This document shows, piece after piece, positions 1 to 8,580 of a DNA stretch of 64,000 nucleotides. Position numbers and translations under genes: made by a program. Below the pieces are notes generated by a model. It did no database searches. It saw only the letters and a program-made list of their open reading frames with translations, and was not told the origin of the DNA. Source of the stretch: Pseudovibrio exalbescens (GTDB taxonomy: Bacteria; Pseudomonadota; Alphaproteobacteria; Rhizobiales; Stappiaceae). Every line of letters begins with the position of its first letter. Position 1 is the first letter of the stretch. Where the stretch lies: positions 124,001 to 188,000 of the forward strand of contig NZ_JAQZAJ010000001.1 of NCBI RefSeq assembly GCF_028737195.1, given 5' to 3'.

Positions 1-310
1 CGACTGTCTGCCCCCATGTGTGATGTAGCGCAATCGGGAGCAGAAAAGCGGGTTGACCGTCAAGTCGGCCGATAAGGAAGAGCCCACGCACTGCACCTTC
101 TGACGGGGCAATTTTCTCAAGCCAAGGTATGACCCAAGCGCTGGAGCTGTAGGCGCTTTGTGCGGCCTTGTTTTCTAGTTGATGCCAATAGGCTGTCGCT
201 TCTTGTAGGGACCATAGCAGTTCGATCTCCAAACCAGAGATTGGAGATGCATCTGGCGCTTGGTCGGCCTCATCTGAGGCTTGGTCAAGAAGTATGCTCA
301 CCTGGGCCAT
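1..310 (-). CDS. CelD-like GNAT acyltransferase, N-terminal part (runs off the window)
   Basis: An open frame starts at the ATG complementary to 308-310 and stays open to the window edge, giving the first 103 residues. The pattern LLWSLQEATAYW, then a Trp-rich stretch with W59 and W63, then FLIGRLDGQPAFLLP fits the N-terminal half of the CelD/BcsL-type GNAT proteins found in alphaproteobacterial polysaccharide clusters. The catalytic acetyl-CoA domain would lie outside the window. It is divergent from a polysaccharide deacetylase 108 bp away, which supports a role in envelope or exopolysaccharide modification. The family call is from pattern memory and is moderate. Confidence 0.6.
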   Translation of the reverse strand, partial: MAQVSILLDQASDEADQAPDASPISGLEIELLWSLQEATAYWHQLENKAAQSAYSSSAWVIPWLEKIAPSEGAVRGLFLIGRLDGQPAFLLPIALHHTWGQTV

Positions 311-418
311 CAGTTTAAAACACTAGGAAAATTTTAAATCTATTCGGCGAACACTCTTAAACGAACAATTGTAAATAATTACTAATGAAATACTCAGCAT
401 CAGGGTTGGTACCAAAGA

Positions 419-1486
419 ATGAATCGGCGCGACAAACTGATTGCCCTTGCTGGGCGTTTGCTCTCCATATCTGGTCTTGGCAAGGTGCTGGCACGACCTA
501 CCAAGGGAATGGGGGTGATCTTTACCTTGCACCGGGTCCTGCCGGAATCAGATCGTCCGTTTCAACCCAATGGCATGTTGGAGGTCACACCAGAGTTCCT
601 GGAGGCAATGATCCTTCAAGTTCGAGAAGAGGGGCTTGAGTTTGTCTCTCTCACTGAGGCCATGGAGCGGTTGCAGTTGGGCGCGCGCTACACCGGGCCT
701 CGGTTCGTTGCGCTGACTTTCGATGATGGCTACAGGGACAATCTTGAGATCGCTTATCCTGTTCTCAAGCACCACGGCGTTCCCTTCACCGTTTTCATCA
801 CAAGCGGTTTTTGCGACCGGTCCTCTGAGATCTGGTGGGTGGCGTTGGAACGTCTCATTGCGGATATGGATGTATTTGAGCTGCATGACGATGTTCTTTT
901 AAGCTCATATCCCTGTTGCACGGTCGAGGAGAAGCAAGCGGCCTTTACTGAAGCGCGACACTTCCTGATGAATGAGGTCGATGAAAATGCCCAGCGACGT
1001 ATCTTGAGAGCGACCGCCGGCTACTATGATTTTGATCTGAAAGCTCTGTGCGAGGAACTGGTTCTTTCATGGGAGGAACTGAGAGAGTGGGGCAATGACC
1101 CACTTGTTTCCTTCGGCGCTCATACAGCAACACATGCGGCCCTTGAGCGTCTGGACGAGACGCAGCTGAAACAGGAAGTCCTTGGCGGTGTTGACCGGAT
1201 GGTTGCAGAGCTTGGCATGGCGCCCAAACATTTTGCCTACCCCTATGGTTTTGCGGGGGCGGCTGACCAAAAGGCTTTCAGTGTGTTGCGGTCCCTTGGC
1301 TATGATTGCTGCGTAACGACGAGGCCGGGCATGATCAAGGCATCCCATTATTCCGGGCGGGAGCAGCTGCCGCGGGTCTCTTTGAACGGCTACCATCAAA
1401 GCCGCGAGATGGTTTCGCTTTTCCTCACGGGACTGCCGTTTGCGTTGTACAATCTCGTTTCAAAGCTTCGCGGCAAGATCGCCTGA
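419..1486 (+). CDS. polysaccharide deacetylase (NodB homology domain)
   Basis: A 355-residue protein with the NodB deacetylase motifs: TFDDGY at residues 100-105 (catalytic and metal Asp pair) and a metal-binding H-x3-H at His235/His239 in the context GAHTATH. These enzymes remove N- or O-acetyl groups from sugar polymers. No signal peptide is evident; the N-terminus is basic, so a cytoplasmic or membrane-associated role is possible. Together with the divergent CelD-like acyltransferase it probably marks the end of an exopolysaccharide locus lying to the left. The substrate cannot be told from sequence. Confidence 0.88.
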   Translation: MNRRDKLIALAGRLLSISGLGKVLARPTKGMGVIFTLHRVLPESDRPFQPNGMLEVTPEFLEAMILQVREEGLEFVSLTEAMERLQLGARYTGPRFVALTFDDGYRDNLEIAYPVLKHHGVPFTVFITSGFCDRSSEIWWVALERLIADMDVFELHDDVLLSSYPCCTVEEKQAAFTEARHFLMNEVDENAQRRILRATAGYYDFDLKALCEELVLSWEELREWGNDPLVSFGAHTATHAALERLDETQLKQEVLGGVDRMVAELGMAPKHFAYPYGFAGAADQKAFSVLRSLGYDCCVTTRPGMIKASHYSGREQLPRVSLNGYHQSREMVSLFLTGLPFALYNLVSKLRGKIA

Positions 1487-1592
1487 TCTGACCTATAGGT
1501 CAGACCATTGACCCAGTTTTGCAGTTCCACCAAGACACCTAAGTCTGCCCACTATATGCTTTTGCTTATTTGGGAGTTTAGGGAGAAGGCAA

Positions 1593-2783
1593 ATGCCTCA
1601 GATCGGTGATGTTGTCATCCTAGATGGCGTTAGAACAGCAGTGGGTTCCTATGGCGGTAGCCTTGCATCCATGCGGCCCATCGAGACCGGAACGCTGGTT
1701 GCCAAGGAGGCGATCCAGCGCTCGGGCGTTGAGGCTGCTGAGGTAGATCACGCCGTGTTTGGTCATATCGTGACCACGGGCGATGAAGATGTGTACTTGT
1801 CGCGCGCTGTTGCGCTGAATGCAGGCATGGCTGAGTCATCCAAGGCCATGAACGTCAACCGACTTTGCGGCTCCGCAATCCAGTCCATCGTCAGTGCGAC
1901 CCAGCTTCTTGCCCTTGGCGACAGCAAGATTGCGCTTGCCGGTGGTGCAGAGAGCATGAGCAATGGCGTCTACTTTCTCGACAAGGCCCGCTTCGGCTAT
2001 CGCATGGGCCACGGCGAAGTGAAGGACATCATGCTCGCCGCGCTTCATGATCCGTTCAAGAAGGAGCACATGGGCATAACGGCAGAGCGTATTGCAGATC
2101 GTTATGGCTTTAGCCGTGAAGAAATGGATGCGTATGCTGTAGAAAGCCATGTTCGTGCGAAGAATGCCATTGAAGCAGGTTACTTTAAGGACCAGATCCT
2201 GCCCGTTTCCGTTAAGCAGGGTCGCAAGCAGTTCGTTTTTGATCAGGATGAACATGTGCGCTTCGATGCCTCGCTCGAAGGCATGGCCAAGCTCCGTCCA
2301 GCTTTCAGGAAAGAAGGTTCTGTGACTGCGGGCAATGCGTCTGGCGTCAACGATGGGGCAGCCGCTCTTGTGCTCTCCACCATGGACGAAGCCTCAAAGC
2401 GTAATCTCAAGCCGCGTGCTCGTATCGTTTCCTACGGTTTTGGAGGTGTGGACCCTGACGTCATGGGCCTCGGCCCCATCTGCGCCGTGCCTGAGGCCAT
2501 GGCGAAGGCAGGCCTTTCGGTCGCCGATATGGATGTGATTGAGTCGAACGAAGCGTTTGCGGTTCAGGCCATGGCAGTAGCCAAGGATCTGGAGTTTGAT
2601 CCGGCCAAGGTAAACCCAAATGGTGGCGCAGTTGCATTGGGCCATCCCGTTGGTGCTACCGGTTCCATTATCACGCTCAAGCTCTTGAGTGAACTGGAGC
2701 GGACCGGAGGGCGCTACGGCCTTGCGACCATGTGCATTGGTGGCGGGCAGGGCATTGCTCTTATCATTGAGCGCCTGGGATAA
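1593..2783 (+). CDS. acetyl-CoA C-acyltransferase (beta-ketothiolase)
   Basis: A 396-residue thiolase. The acyl-accepting Cys92 lies in NRLCGSAIQS, His351 in GGAVALGHPVGATGS and the second catalytic Cys381 in CIGGGQG, so all three active-site residues are present. A Shine-Dalgarno GGGAGAAGG lies just before the ATG. The enzyme condenses or cleaves acyl-CoA units. It could supply acetoacetyl-CoA for polyhydroxyalkanoate (phaC is 10 kb away) or act in beta-oxidation. Biosynthetic (PhaA/BktB-like) and degradative thiolases cannot be separated from sequence alone, so no symbol is given. Confidence 0.93.
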   Translation: MPQIGDVVILDGVRTAVGSYGGSLASMRPIETGTLVAKEAIQRSGVEAAEVDHAVFGHIVTTGDEDVYLSRAVALNAGMAESSKAMNVNRLCGSAIQSIVSATQLLALGDSKIALAGGAESMSNGVYFLDKARFGYRMGHGEVKDIMLAALHDPFKKEHMGITAERIADRYGFSREEMDAYAVESHVRAKNAIEAGYFKDQILPVSVKQGRKQFVFDQDEHVRFDASLEGMAKLRPAFRKEGSVTAGNASGVNDGAAALVLSTMDEASKRNLKPRARIVSYGFGGVDPDVMGLGPICAVPEAMAKAGLSVADMDVIESNEAFAVQAMAVAKDLEFDPAKVNPNGGAVALGHPVGATGSIITLKLLSELERTGGRYGLATMCIGGGQGIALIIERLG

Positions 2784-2789
2784 CTCTCG

Positions 2790-2831
2790 GGACTGGCGGA
2801 GCGTGCCCGTTGGTGGTGCGCTACGCCAGTT
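2790..2831. terminator. imperfect hairpin between convergent genes
   Basis: The 60 bp between the thiolase stop and the DUF2842 stop hold an imperfect stem, CTGGCGgAGCG facing CGCTaCGCCAG, around a loop of about 15 nt. There is no U-run on either side. It may end transcription from both convergent genes. Confidence 0.35.
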
Positions 2832-2843
2832 CTTTGCTTTGCC

Positions 2844-3065
2844 TTACTGCTGTGTATCGGTGGTCTTGTACATCCACTTGATTATGAAGGCCGCGGGTAC
2901 GGTCCATATAAGACCTGCAATTGCAAAGAAGACAAATTGAAGGGCCCAATGTTTGCCCTGCATGGTGATGTCGCCGATGACCATTGCCACAAAGCAGTAA
3001 ACCACCACAAACGTCACCAGAAAGACCATCCCAATAAAGCGCCTAAGGCTGCTTGGCATTTCCAT
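2844..3065 (-). CDS. DUF2842 family small membrane protein
   Basis: A 73-residue protein with two predicted membrane segments (about 12-32 and 43-65) and the ending GLIWTVPAAFIIKWMYK, typical of the DUF2842 family, which is largely alphaproteobacterial. Function is unknown. It is divergent from ctaA (heme A synthase), 165 bp away, a neighbourhood that may hint at a link to the respiratory membrane. That link is inference only. Confidence 0.75.
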   Translation of the reverse strand: MEMPSSLRRFIGMVFLVTFVVVYCFVAMVIGDITMQGKHWALQFVFFAIAGLIWTVPAAFIIKWMYKTTDTQQ

Positions 3066-3230
3066 GCTCCCCTATGCCGACTTTACTCAGGGCTGCTGAG
3101 CTCGTGCCGACTGTTTTCTTGGCTATAAGACCATTTTGCAAATGGTGATTACGAAAAATCCCTTATAGCCTGTCTCGAGATCCTAGGTGGCCTATATAGC
3201 GAAAAAGATCAAGCCGACAGACAAAAACGA

Positions 3231-4349
3231 ATGAAAACAGCTTCATATTCACACGATCCGCTGGGTGAGCTGGAGCGCAAGCGGCGCCCGGTCAGATACT
3301 GGCTTTACGCGATCTGCTTCATGATCCTTTGCATGGTTGTGGTCGGCGGTGCGACACGCCTGACGGAATCAGGTCTCTCAATCACGGAGTGGAAACCCAT
3401 CCACGGGGTCATCCCTCCGCTCACGACTGAAGAGTGGCTGGAGGAACTGGAGAAGTATCGTCAAATCCCAGAGTATCAGCTCATCAACAAGGGCATGTCT
3501 CTTGAGGAGTTCAAGTTCATCTTCTGGTGGGAGTGGGGGCACAGATTGCTCGGAAGAGCGATCGGCGTCGCGTTCTTTGTGCCATTGGTGTTTTTCTGGT
3601 TGCGCGGCAATCTCGAGCCATGGCTCAAGCCGCGGCTGGTGGTGGGCTTCTTTCTTGGTGGGGTGCAGGGCGCCATTGGATGGTGGATGGTTGCCTCAGG
3701 GCTCGTCAATCGCGTTGATGTGAGCCAGTATCGCTTGGCGATCCATCTTACGCTCGCTTGTGTCATTTTTGGCTATCTGCTCTACATCGCCCGGCTTCTG
3801 GCTCCAACACAGCTATCGCAGAGGGTAGAGGAGCGGCAGGCTGACGTGAGCAACTTTGGTTTGGCATGGTTCATCATGCTGCTGGTCTTCGCTCAGATCT
3901 TTCTGGGCGGCATTGTTGCCGGTTTGAATGCGGGGCTTGCCTACAACACATGGCCCTTGATGGATGGCGAGTTCATTCCCGATGGTCTTCTCATCATGAG
4001 CCCTTGGTATTTGAACTTCTTTGAGAATGTTCTGACCGTTCAGTTCCAACACCGCATGATGGCCTACTTCCTTACCGCCGTCATTGCCTATCAAACTGTA
4101 CTGGTGCTGCGGGCTTCGACCAGTTCAGGGCTTAAGCGCAATGCCGTGTGGCTCGTTACTGCCATTGCGGTTCAGGTGCTCTTGGGTGTTTTGACAATCC
4201 TGAGCAATGTTGAGCTATACCGCGCATTGGCGCATCAGGCAGTTGCGGTGTTTGTTCTCGGCTTTGCGGTTGAACAGGTATGCCTCATCCAGAAGGAACG
4301 CGCCGGCATGAAAAAGTCGCCCGAAACGTTGAAGGCGATATCAGCCTGA
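3231..4349 (+). CDS. ctaA: heme A synthase (COX15/CtaA)
   Basis: A 372-residue polytopic membrane protein with about eight membrane segments. It carries the COX15 signature RLTESGLSITEWKPIHG near residue 45 and conserved histidines in WWEWGHRLLGR and in QFQHRMMAY. It oxidises the C8 methyl of heme O to make heme A for aa3-type cytochrome oxidases, so the organism respires aerobically. This is the type 2 (alphaproteobacterial/mitochondrial) form by length and by the long loop after the first membrane segment. No obvious ribosome binding site precedes the ATG. Confidence 0.95.
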   Translation: MKTASYSHDPLGELERKRRPVRYWLYAICFMILCMVVVGGATRLTESGLSITEWKPIHGVIPPLTTEEWLEELEKYRQIPEYQLINKGMSLEEFKFIFWWEWGHRLLGRAIGVAFFVPLVFFWLRGNLEPWLKPRLVVGFFLGGVQGAIGWWMVASGLVNRVDVSQYRLAIHLTLACVIFGYLLYIARLLAPTQLSQRVEERQADVSNFGLAWFIMLLVFAQIFLGGIVAGLNAGLAYNTWPLMDGEFIPDGLLIMSPWYLNFFENVLTVQFQHRMMAYFLTAVIAYQTVLVLRASTSSGLKRNAVWLVTAIAVQVLLGVLTILSNVELYRALAHQAVAVFVLGFAVEQVCLIQKERAGMKKSPETLKAISA

Positions 4350-4370
4350 CGCCAGCACATGTGGCAAATA

Positions 4371-4398
4371 GAAAAGGGCGGCCCTAAGCCGCCCTTTG
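4371..4398. terminator. bidirectional terminator between ctaA and metY
   Basis: A perfect 10-bp stem, AAAGGGCGGC (4373-4382) and its complement (4388-4397), with a 5-nt loop. The stem lies between the convergent ctaA and metY stop codons, with A/T at both ends, so it can serve both genes. Confidence 0.8.
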
Positions 4399-4420
4399 AC
4401 CTCCGGAGAGATCCGTGTTT

Positions 4421-5704
4421 TTAAAGCGCAGACAGGGCCTGATTGAGGTCTGCGATGATGTCTTCAACATCTTCAATGCCAATAGAGACACGAACTACGT
4501 CCGGGCCTGCACCTGCGGCTGTTTTTTGTTCATCCGTCAGCTGGCGGTGTGTGGTGGAAGCTGGATGAATGACCAGTGAGCGGGTGTCGCCGATGTTGGC
4601 AAGGTGGGAGAACAGCTCAAGGTTCTTTACGAGGTTCACACCCGCGTCGTAGCCCCCTTTAAGGCCGAAGGTGAAGACCGCACCAGCGCCTTTCGGGCAA
4701 TACTTCTGCTTCATCGCATTGAACGGGTCGTTCGGCAGGCCTGCATAGGATACCCACTCAACAGCGGAATGGGTCTGCAGGAACTCGGCAACCCTTTGGG
4801 CGTTGTCACTGTGACGCTGCATGCGCAGGGCCAGCGTTTCGATGCCGGTAAGGAGATTGAACGCGTTTTGCGGAGAGATTGCTGGTCCTAGGTCGCGAAG
4901 GCCAAGAACACGGCAGCAGATCGCAAAGGCGATGTTGCCGAATGTCTTGTTCAGGACAACGCCGTTGTACTCTGGGCGTGGTTCGGTAAGCATTGGGAAC
5001 TTGTCTGATGCGCCCCAATCGAATGTGCCGCCGTCAACAATTGCGCCGCCCATTGAGTTACCATGGCCGCCCATGAACTTGGTGAGGGAGTGGAGGACGA
5101 TATCCGCACCATGTTTGAGAGGCTGACACAGGTATGGGGTTGCCATTGTGTTGTCGACGATCAGCGGTACGCCTGCTTCATGTGCGACCGCCGCAATGCT
5201 TTCGATGTCCATGACAACGCCGCCCGGGTTGGCAAGGCTTTCGATGAAAATCGCGCGGGTGTTTTCGTCAATTGCAGCCTTGAAGCTTGCTGCATCAAGG
5301 TTCTCCGCCCACTTCACACCCCAGCCGAAGTTCTTGAAAGAGTGTGTCAGCTGGTTGATGGAGCCGCCGTACAGACGCTTTGCCGCAACGATGTTGCAGC
5401 CCGGTGCCATCAGGGAGTGGAACGCGAGCAGCTGAGCTGAGTGACCCGATGCCACTGCAAGCGCCGCTGTTCCGCCTTCCAGAGCTGCCACACGCTGTTC
5501 GAGGACGTCGGTGGTTGGATTGGTGATACGGGTGTAGATATTGCCAAAGGCCTGCAGGCCAAACAGCGCCGCTGCGTGGTCCACATCATCAAAGACGAAC
5601 GATGTTGTTTGATAGATCGGCGTAGCTCGCGCGCCGGTTGTTGGGTCAGGCTTGGCACCTGCGTGTACGGCAAGTGTGTCAAAGCCCTTGGATTGATCGC
5701 TCAT
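4421..5704 (-). CDS. metY: O-acetylhomoserine aminocarboxypropyltransferase (sulfhydrylase)
   Basis: A 427-residue Cys/Met-metabolism PLP enzyme. Residues near the start (FDTLAVHAG, TPIYQTTSFVF) and the PLP lysine K209 in HSLTKFMGGHG match O-acetylhomoserine sulfhydrylases. It adds sulfide to O-acetylhomoserine to give homocysteine. I chose the ATG at 5704, not one 51 nt upstream, because GGAGGA sits just before it and the protein then begins MSDQSKGFDTLAVHAG as in relatives. The gene stands alone, and its leader contains an inverted repeat at 5781-5795. Confidence 0.93.
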   Translation of the reverse strand: MSDQSKGFDTLAVHAGAKPDPTTGARATPIYQTTSFVFDDVDHAAALFGLQAFGNIYTRITNPTTDVLEQRVAALEGGTAALAVASGHSAQLLAFHSLMAPGCNIVAAKRLYGGSINQLTHSFKNFGWGVKWAENLDAASFKAAIDENTRAIFIESLANPGGVVMDIESIAAVAHEAGVPLIVDNTMATPYLCQPLKHGADIVLHSLTKFMGGHGNSMGGAIVDGGTFDWGASDKFPMLTEPRPEYNGVVLNKTFGNIAFAICCRVLGLRDLGPAISPQNAFNLLTGIETLALRMQRHSDNAQRVAEFLQTHSAVEWVSYAGLPNDPFNAMKQKYCPKGAGAVFTFGLKGGYDAGVNLVKNLELFSHLANIGDTRSLVIHPASTTHRQLTDEQKTAAGAGPDVVRVSIGIEDVEDIIADLNQALSAL

Positions 5705-5780
5705 TGAATGTCCTCCGTTAAGACCGAGAGATGATGATGGCCCTATGGCGAGCACAGACGTTGGAAAGTCCGTTCTGCAT

Positions 5781-5795
5781 GAGTGTTTTACACTC
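5781..5795. promoter_or_regulatory. inverted repeat in the metY leader
   Basis: GAGTGT-ttt-ACACTC is a perfect 6-bp inverted repeat, 77 bp upstream of the metY start. It could be an operator for a dimeric regulator or a small leader hairpin. I found no SAM-II riboswitch core in this leader, although alphaproteobacterial met genes often have one. Confidence 0.35.
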
Positions 5796-5921
5796 TTGTG
5801 TTTAGAAATCGCCGTGGGGACTATGCCTATAAATGCGTAGCATTTGCAAGCGCTGGCGGGAACCGCGCAGCAATTTCTAAGGCTTTGAGAACTCAGCTAA
5901 AGGTTGAGCTCAGCTTCATCA

Positions 5922-5949
5922 GAAAAAAGCCCCACCATTTGGCGGGGCT
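5922..5949 (-). terminator. terminator after the CoA-binding protein gene
   Basis: Read on the minus strand, a GC-rich stem (GCCCCGCC with one mismatch to its partner) around a 4-nt loop is followed by TTTTTT. It lies just past the stop of the CoA-binding gene at 5980. Confidence 0.75.
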
Positions 5950-5979
5950 GTGTCGTTTTGGGTGACGCTTTTAACGCTG

Positions 5980-6411
5980 CTAGGCAATTTCTAGGCGCTT
6001 GATCTCGATCTTTGGACATCTATCCATGACGACTTTCACACCTGCGTCTTCAGCCTTCTTCGCAGCCTCTTCGTTGATGATTTGCAGCTGCATCCAGATC
6101 GCCTTCGGCGGTGCTGCGAGCTCCAGTGCCTCATCGGTGACAGCGCCAGCAGCTTCCGCATTCCGGAAGATATCAACCATATCGATGGCTTCAGGTACCT
6201 GGGCAAGCGAGGCGAGAACATCCATTCCCAACAGCTTCTGGCCAGCAAGGCCCGGATTAATTGGATAGACCTTGTACCCTTTGCTCTGAAGAAACTTCAT
6301 GACTTCATGGCTGGGCCGGTCTTCCTTGGCGCTAGCACCAACCAAGGCAATGGTTTTGGTGTCTTTCAGGATCTGTCCAATAAAGTCGTCGCTATAAGTC
6401 AGTGTGCTCAT
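5980..6411 (-). CDS. CoA-binding domain protein (YccU-like)
   Basis: A 143-residue single-domain Rossmann protein of the CoA_binding_2 family. Key segments are TIALVGASAKEDRPSHEVM near residue 20, the GYKVYPINP strand near 46, and the C-terminal VMDRCPKIE. The family is related to the CoA-binding part of succinyl-CoA synthetase, but its members are stand-alone and their physiological role is not settled. It is transcribed in the same direction as an enoyl-CoA hydratase 53 bp upstream, consistent with an acyl-CoA-related operon. Confidence 0.85.
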   Translation of the reverse strand: MSTLTYSDDFIGQILKDTKTIALVGASAKEDRPSHEVMKFLQSKGYKVYPINPGLAGQKLLGMDVLASLAQVPEAIDMVDIFRNAEAAGAVTDEALELAAPPKAIWMQLQIINEEAAKKAEDAGVKVVMDRCPKIEIKRLEIA

Positions 6412-6464
6412 ATGTTCGTTCCGTATCCCTGTCTGAAGAGGTGCCTTTGGACTAGCCGCAGTGG

Positions 6465-7298
6465 TCAGCTATCACGCCATTCTGGTTTGCGCTTTTGCAA
6501 AAAGGCGTTGATGCCTTCTTCCGCGTCACCTGCAAGCATGTTCTGCGTCATGACTTCTGAGGCATATTCATAGGCCTCACTCAATGGCATTTCCAGTTGG
6601 TGGTAGAACGCTTTTTTACCGATCGAGACGGTATGTGCCGACTTTGCGGCAATTGTCTCTGCGTACTTTTGTACCACCACTTCTAGATAGTCGCTTGGAA
6701 TGATGCGGTTGATCAGGCCAAACTCTTTTGCCGTTGAGGCGTCAACGCTTTCGCCGGTGAGCAGCATTTCCATTGCTTGCTTGCGTGATACATTCCGGGA
6801 AAGGGCGACCATGGGGGTGGAGCAGAACAAGCCAATGTTCACGCCGGGTGTGCAGAACGTTGCCGTGTCAGTTGCAAGAGCTAAGTCGCAGGAAGCCACC
6901 AGCTGACATCCGGCCGCAGTGGCTACGCCCGTTACTACAGCGATCACGGGTTTGGGCAGCTCGACGATCTTTTGCATCAAAGCAGCGCATTTGTCGAAAG
7001 TCTCTTGGTAAAAGGTGGCACCCTTGTCTTCTTGTGCGCGGGCTGCGGTCAGCTCCTTCAGGTCGTGACCAGCACAGAAAACCTTACCCTCAGCGCCAAT
7101 GAGAATAACCCGTACGTTGCTGTCGTGCGCAGCTTGGTCCAGCGCTTGTGACAGGGCTTCCATCATCTCATGGGACAGGGAGTTCATTCTCTCCGGGCGC
7201 TGCATTACGATGCGAAACACACCCTCATGCAGGAGTGTTGCAACTGGTGCTTTCGTTTGCTCAGTGGATACCTCGGTTGCCTCTTCGGTCATTGGCAT
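6465..7298 (-). CDS. enoyl-CoA hydratase/isomerase family protein
   Basis: A 277-residue crotonase-fold protein. The two oxyanion-hole regions are clear: VFCAGHDLKEL near residue 73 and ATAAGCQLVASCDLALA near 125. The overall pattern, including PGVNIGLFCSTP, resembles the ECHDC3-like branch more than classical FadB/PaaF hydratases. The classic hydratase glutamates are not obvious, so the reaction is uncertain. AGGGGG lies upstream of the chosen ATG, and a second in-frame ATG lies two codons later. It probably forms a two-gene unit with the CoA-binding gene downstream. Confidence 0.88.
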   Translation of the reverse strand: MPMTEEATEVSTEQTKAPVATLLHEGVFRIVMQRPERMNSLSHEMMEALSQALDQAAHDSNVRVILIGAEGKVFCAGHDLKELTAARAQEDKGATFYQETFDKCAALMQKIVELPKPVIAVVTGVATAAGCQLVASCDLALATDTATFCTPGVNIGLFCSTPMVALSRNVSRKQAMEMLLTGESVDASTAKEFGLINRIIPSDYLEVVVQKYAETIAAKSAHTVSIGKKAFYHQLEMPLSEAYEYASEVMTQNMLAGDAEEGINAFLQKRKPEWRDS

Positions 7299-7476
7299 TT
7301 ACCCCCTAATGAAATGATTGTTGCCCGCAATCTATCGGCGTTTGTTGCTGCTGCCAAATATCGTTTTGCTATGTTCAAGGGCTAAACTGTCTGCTCTCCC
7401 AAAATACGCCCTTTGTTTGACTGGTGTAACTACGTAGATTTTGTCATAGCTAACATTGTCGTGGGAGGAGGGGCTC

Positions 7477-7908
7477 ATGGACCACCAACTAATGAGCGCT
7501 GAAGAGGTGACACGTTTTCTGGATAACGTGTTTCCTCAGATGCATGCTCAAGGTCGCATTTATCAGGTCGAGGCCATTGAAGATAAAAAAGCTGTTGTCC
7601 TCGTGACGGCGGGTGAACAGCAGCTGCGACCGGGTGGGACCGTTTCTGGTCCAACACTGATGACGCTTGCAGATTTTGCGAGCTATGCGGCAATTTTGGG
7701 CAACGTCGGGCCGAAGGCGCTCGCGGTGACAACCAATCTCAACATAAATTTCCTGCGAAAAGCAGAGGCGGGGGTCCTTGTGGCAACCTGCCGGATCATC
7801 AAGCTCGGAAAACGCCTTGTCGTGACTGATTGTGAAATCATGCCACAAGGGGGCGGCGAGATGATTGCCCACGCGACGTCGACCTACTCAATTCCTCCTC
7901 AGGAGTGA
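7477..7908 (+). CDS. PaaI-type hotdog thioesterase
   Basis: A 143-residue hotdog-fold protein. The segment GGTVSGPTLMTLADFASYAAIL near residues 50-70 carries the helix and the Asp expected of PaaI/YbgC-like acyl-CoA thioesterases, and LNINFLRKAEAGVL is the typical following strand. I chose the ATG at 7477 over the TTG at 7456 because GGAGGAGGGG sits directly before it. It is divergent from the enoyl-CoA hydratase, suggesting shared acyl-CoA metabolism. The substrate is unknown. Confidence 0.85.
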   Translation: MDHQLMSAEEVTRFLDNVFPQMHAQGRIYQVEAIEDKKAVVLVTAGEQQLRPGGTVSGPTLMTLADFASYAAILGNVGPKALAVTTNLNINFLRKAEAGVLVATCRIIKLGKRLVVTDCEIMPQGGGEMIAHATSTYSIPPQE

Positions 7909-8069
7909 ACGAAGCAGGGCGGCTGTACTCACCATAAACCTGTGTAGTCTGCTCGGTTGAATTGACCACGGTTTAACTATGGTAATCAGAATCACGTTTG
8001 CTGCTCTAGTAATGAGTATGGGAGATCCTGCCGGTTTTCGGCATGGTGAGTGGGCGTAGTTTTTGAGTT

Positions 8070-8555
8070 ATGAGTACAATCTGGCGTTTCGGAGTGCGTA
8101 TGGCCTTTTGGCCGTTTCGTGCGGTTTCCTGGTCTGCAAGTGGCCTCTACATCCTCTTTCTGGCGCTGAATGGCTTGCTGGTACTGGCCATGCCGTTGGT
8201 TTGGGATCTCTATATCCCTGAGGTGCCCCGTTACATGGCGGCATTCCGCGAGACATGGTTCTACCAAGAAACAGAAATTCTCAGCATGCCAGTGGTGTTT
8301 TCAACGCTGGTGTTCTTCAATCTGGTTCTGGCAAACAGCTTCACGACAACGGTGATAGGTAAGGGTAGCTGGGGGCTCTACATGCCGGTGTCCTACATGC
8401 CGATATCGTGGTCAGAGTTCCGCATCATGTTTCGGGGTGCGAGCTATTATCTGGCAGTTTTTGCATTGGACTGGATGGTTCATGACGCACCGTTTAACGC
8501 AGCGCTTCAGCAAGTAGCTGCGGTAGCCAGCGGTGTGATGGGCTTGTTTGTCTGA
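8070..8555 (+). CDS. hypothetical membrane protein
   Basis: A 161-residue protein not assigned to a family. It has a hydrophobic segment at about 24-48 and others at about 73-95 and 120-140, many aromatic residues, and a Trp/Tyr/Pro-rich middle (GLYMPVSYMPISW). The long frame and the membrane-protein composition suggest that it is real. The Shine-Dalgarno is weak (GAG before TTATG). It stands alone between the thioesterase and a small secreted protein on the other strand. No function is proposed. Confidence 0.6.
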   Translation: MSTIWRFGVRMAFWPFRAVSWSASGLYILFLALNGLLVLAMPLVWDLYIPEVPRYMAAFRETWFYQETEILSMPVVFSTLVFFNLVLANSFTTTVIGKGSWGLYMPVSYMPISWSEFRIMFRGASYYLAVFALDWMVHDAPFNAALQQVAAVASGVMGLFV

Positions 8556-8580
8556 GGCCCAGAAGCCAGCGAAGGCAATG

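Noticed and set aside
5783-5965. 60-residue + strand frame in the metY leader
   Set aside because: It has no ribosome site and overlaps the inverted repeat and a minus-strand terminator; probably chance.
5705-5980. SAM-II riboswitch upstream of metY
   Set aside because: I looked for the GCTAAA core and its pseudoknot partner on the minus strand and did not find them. A GCTAAAGG near 5896 is on the wrong strand for metY.
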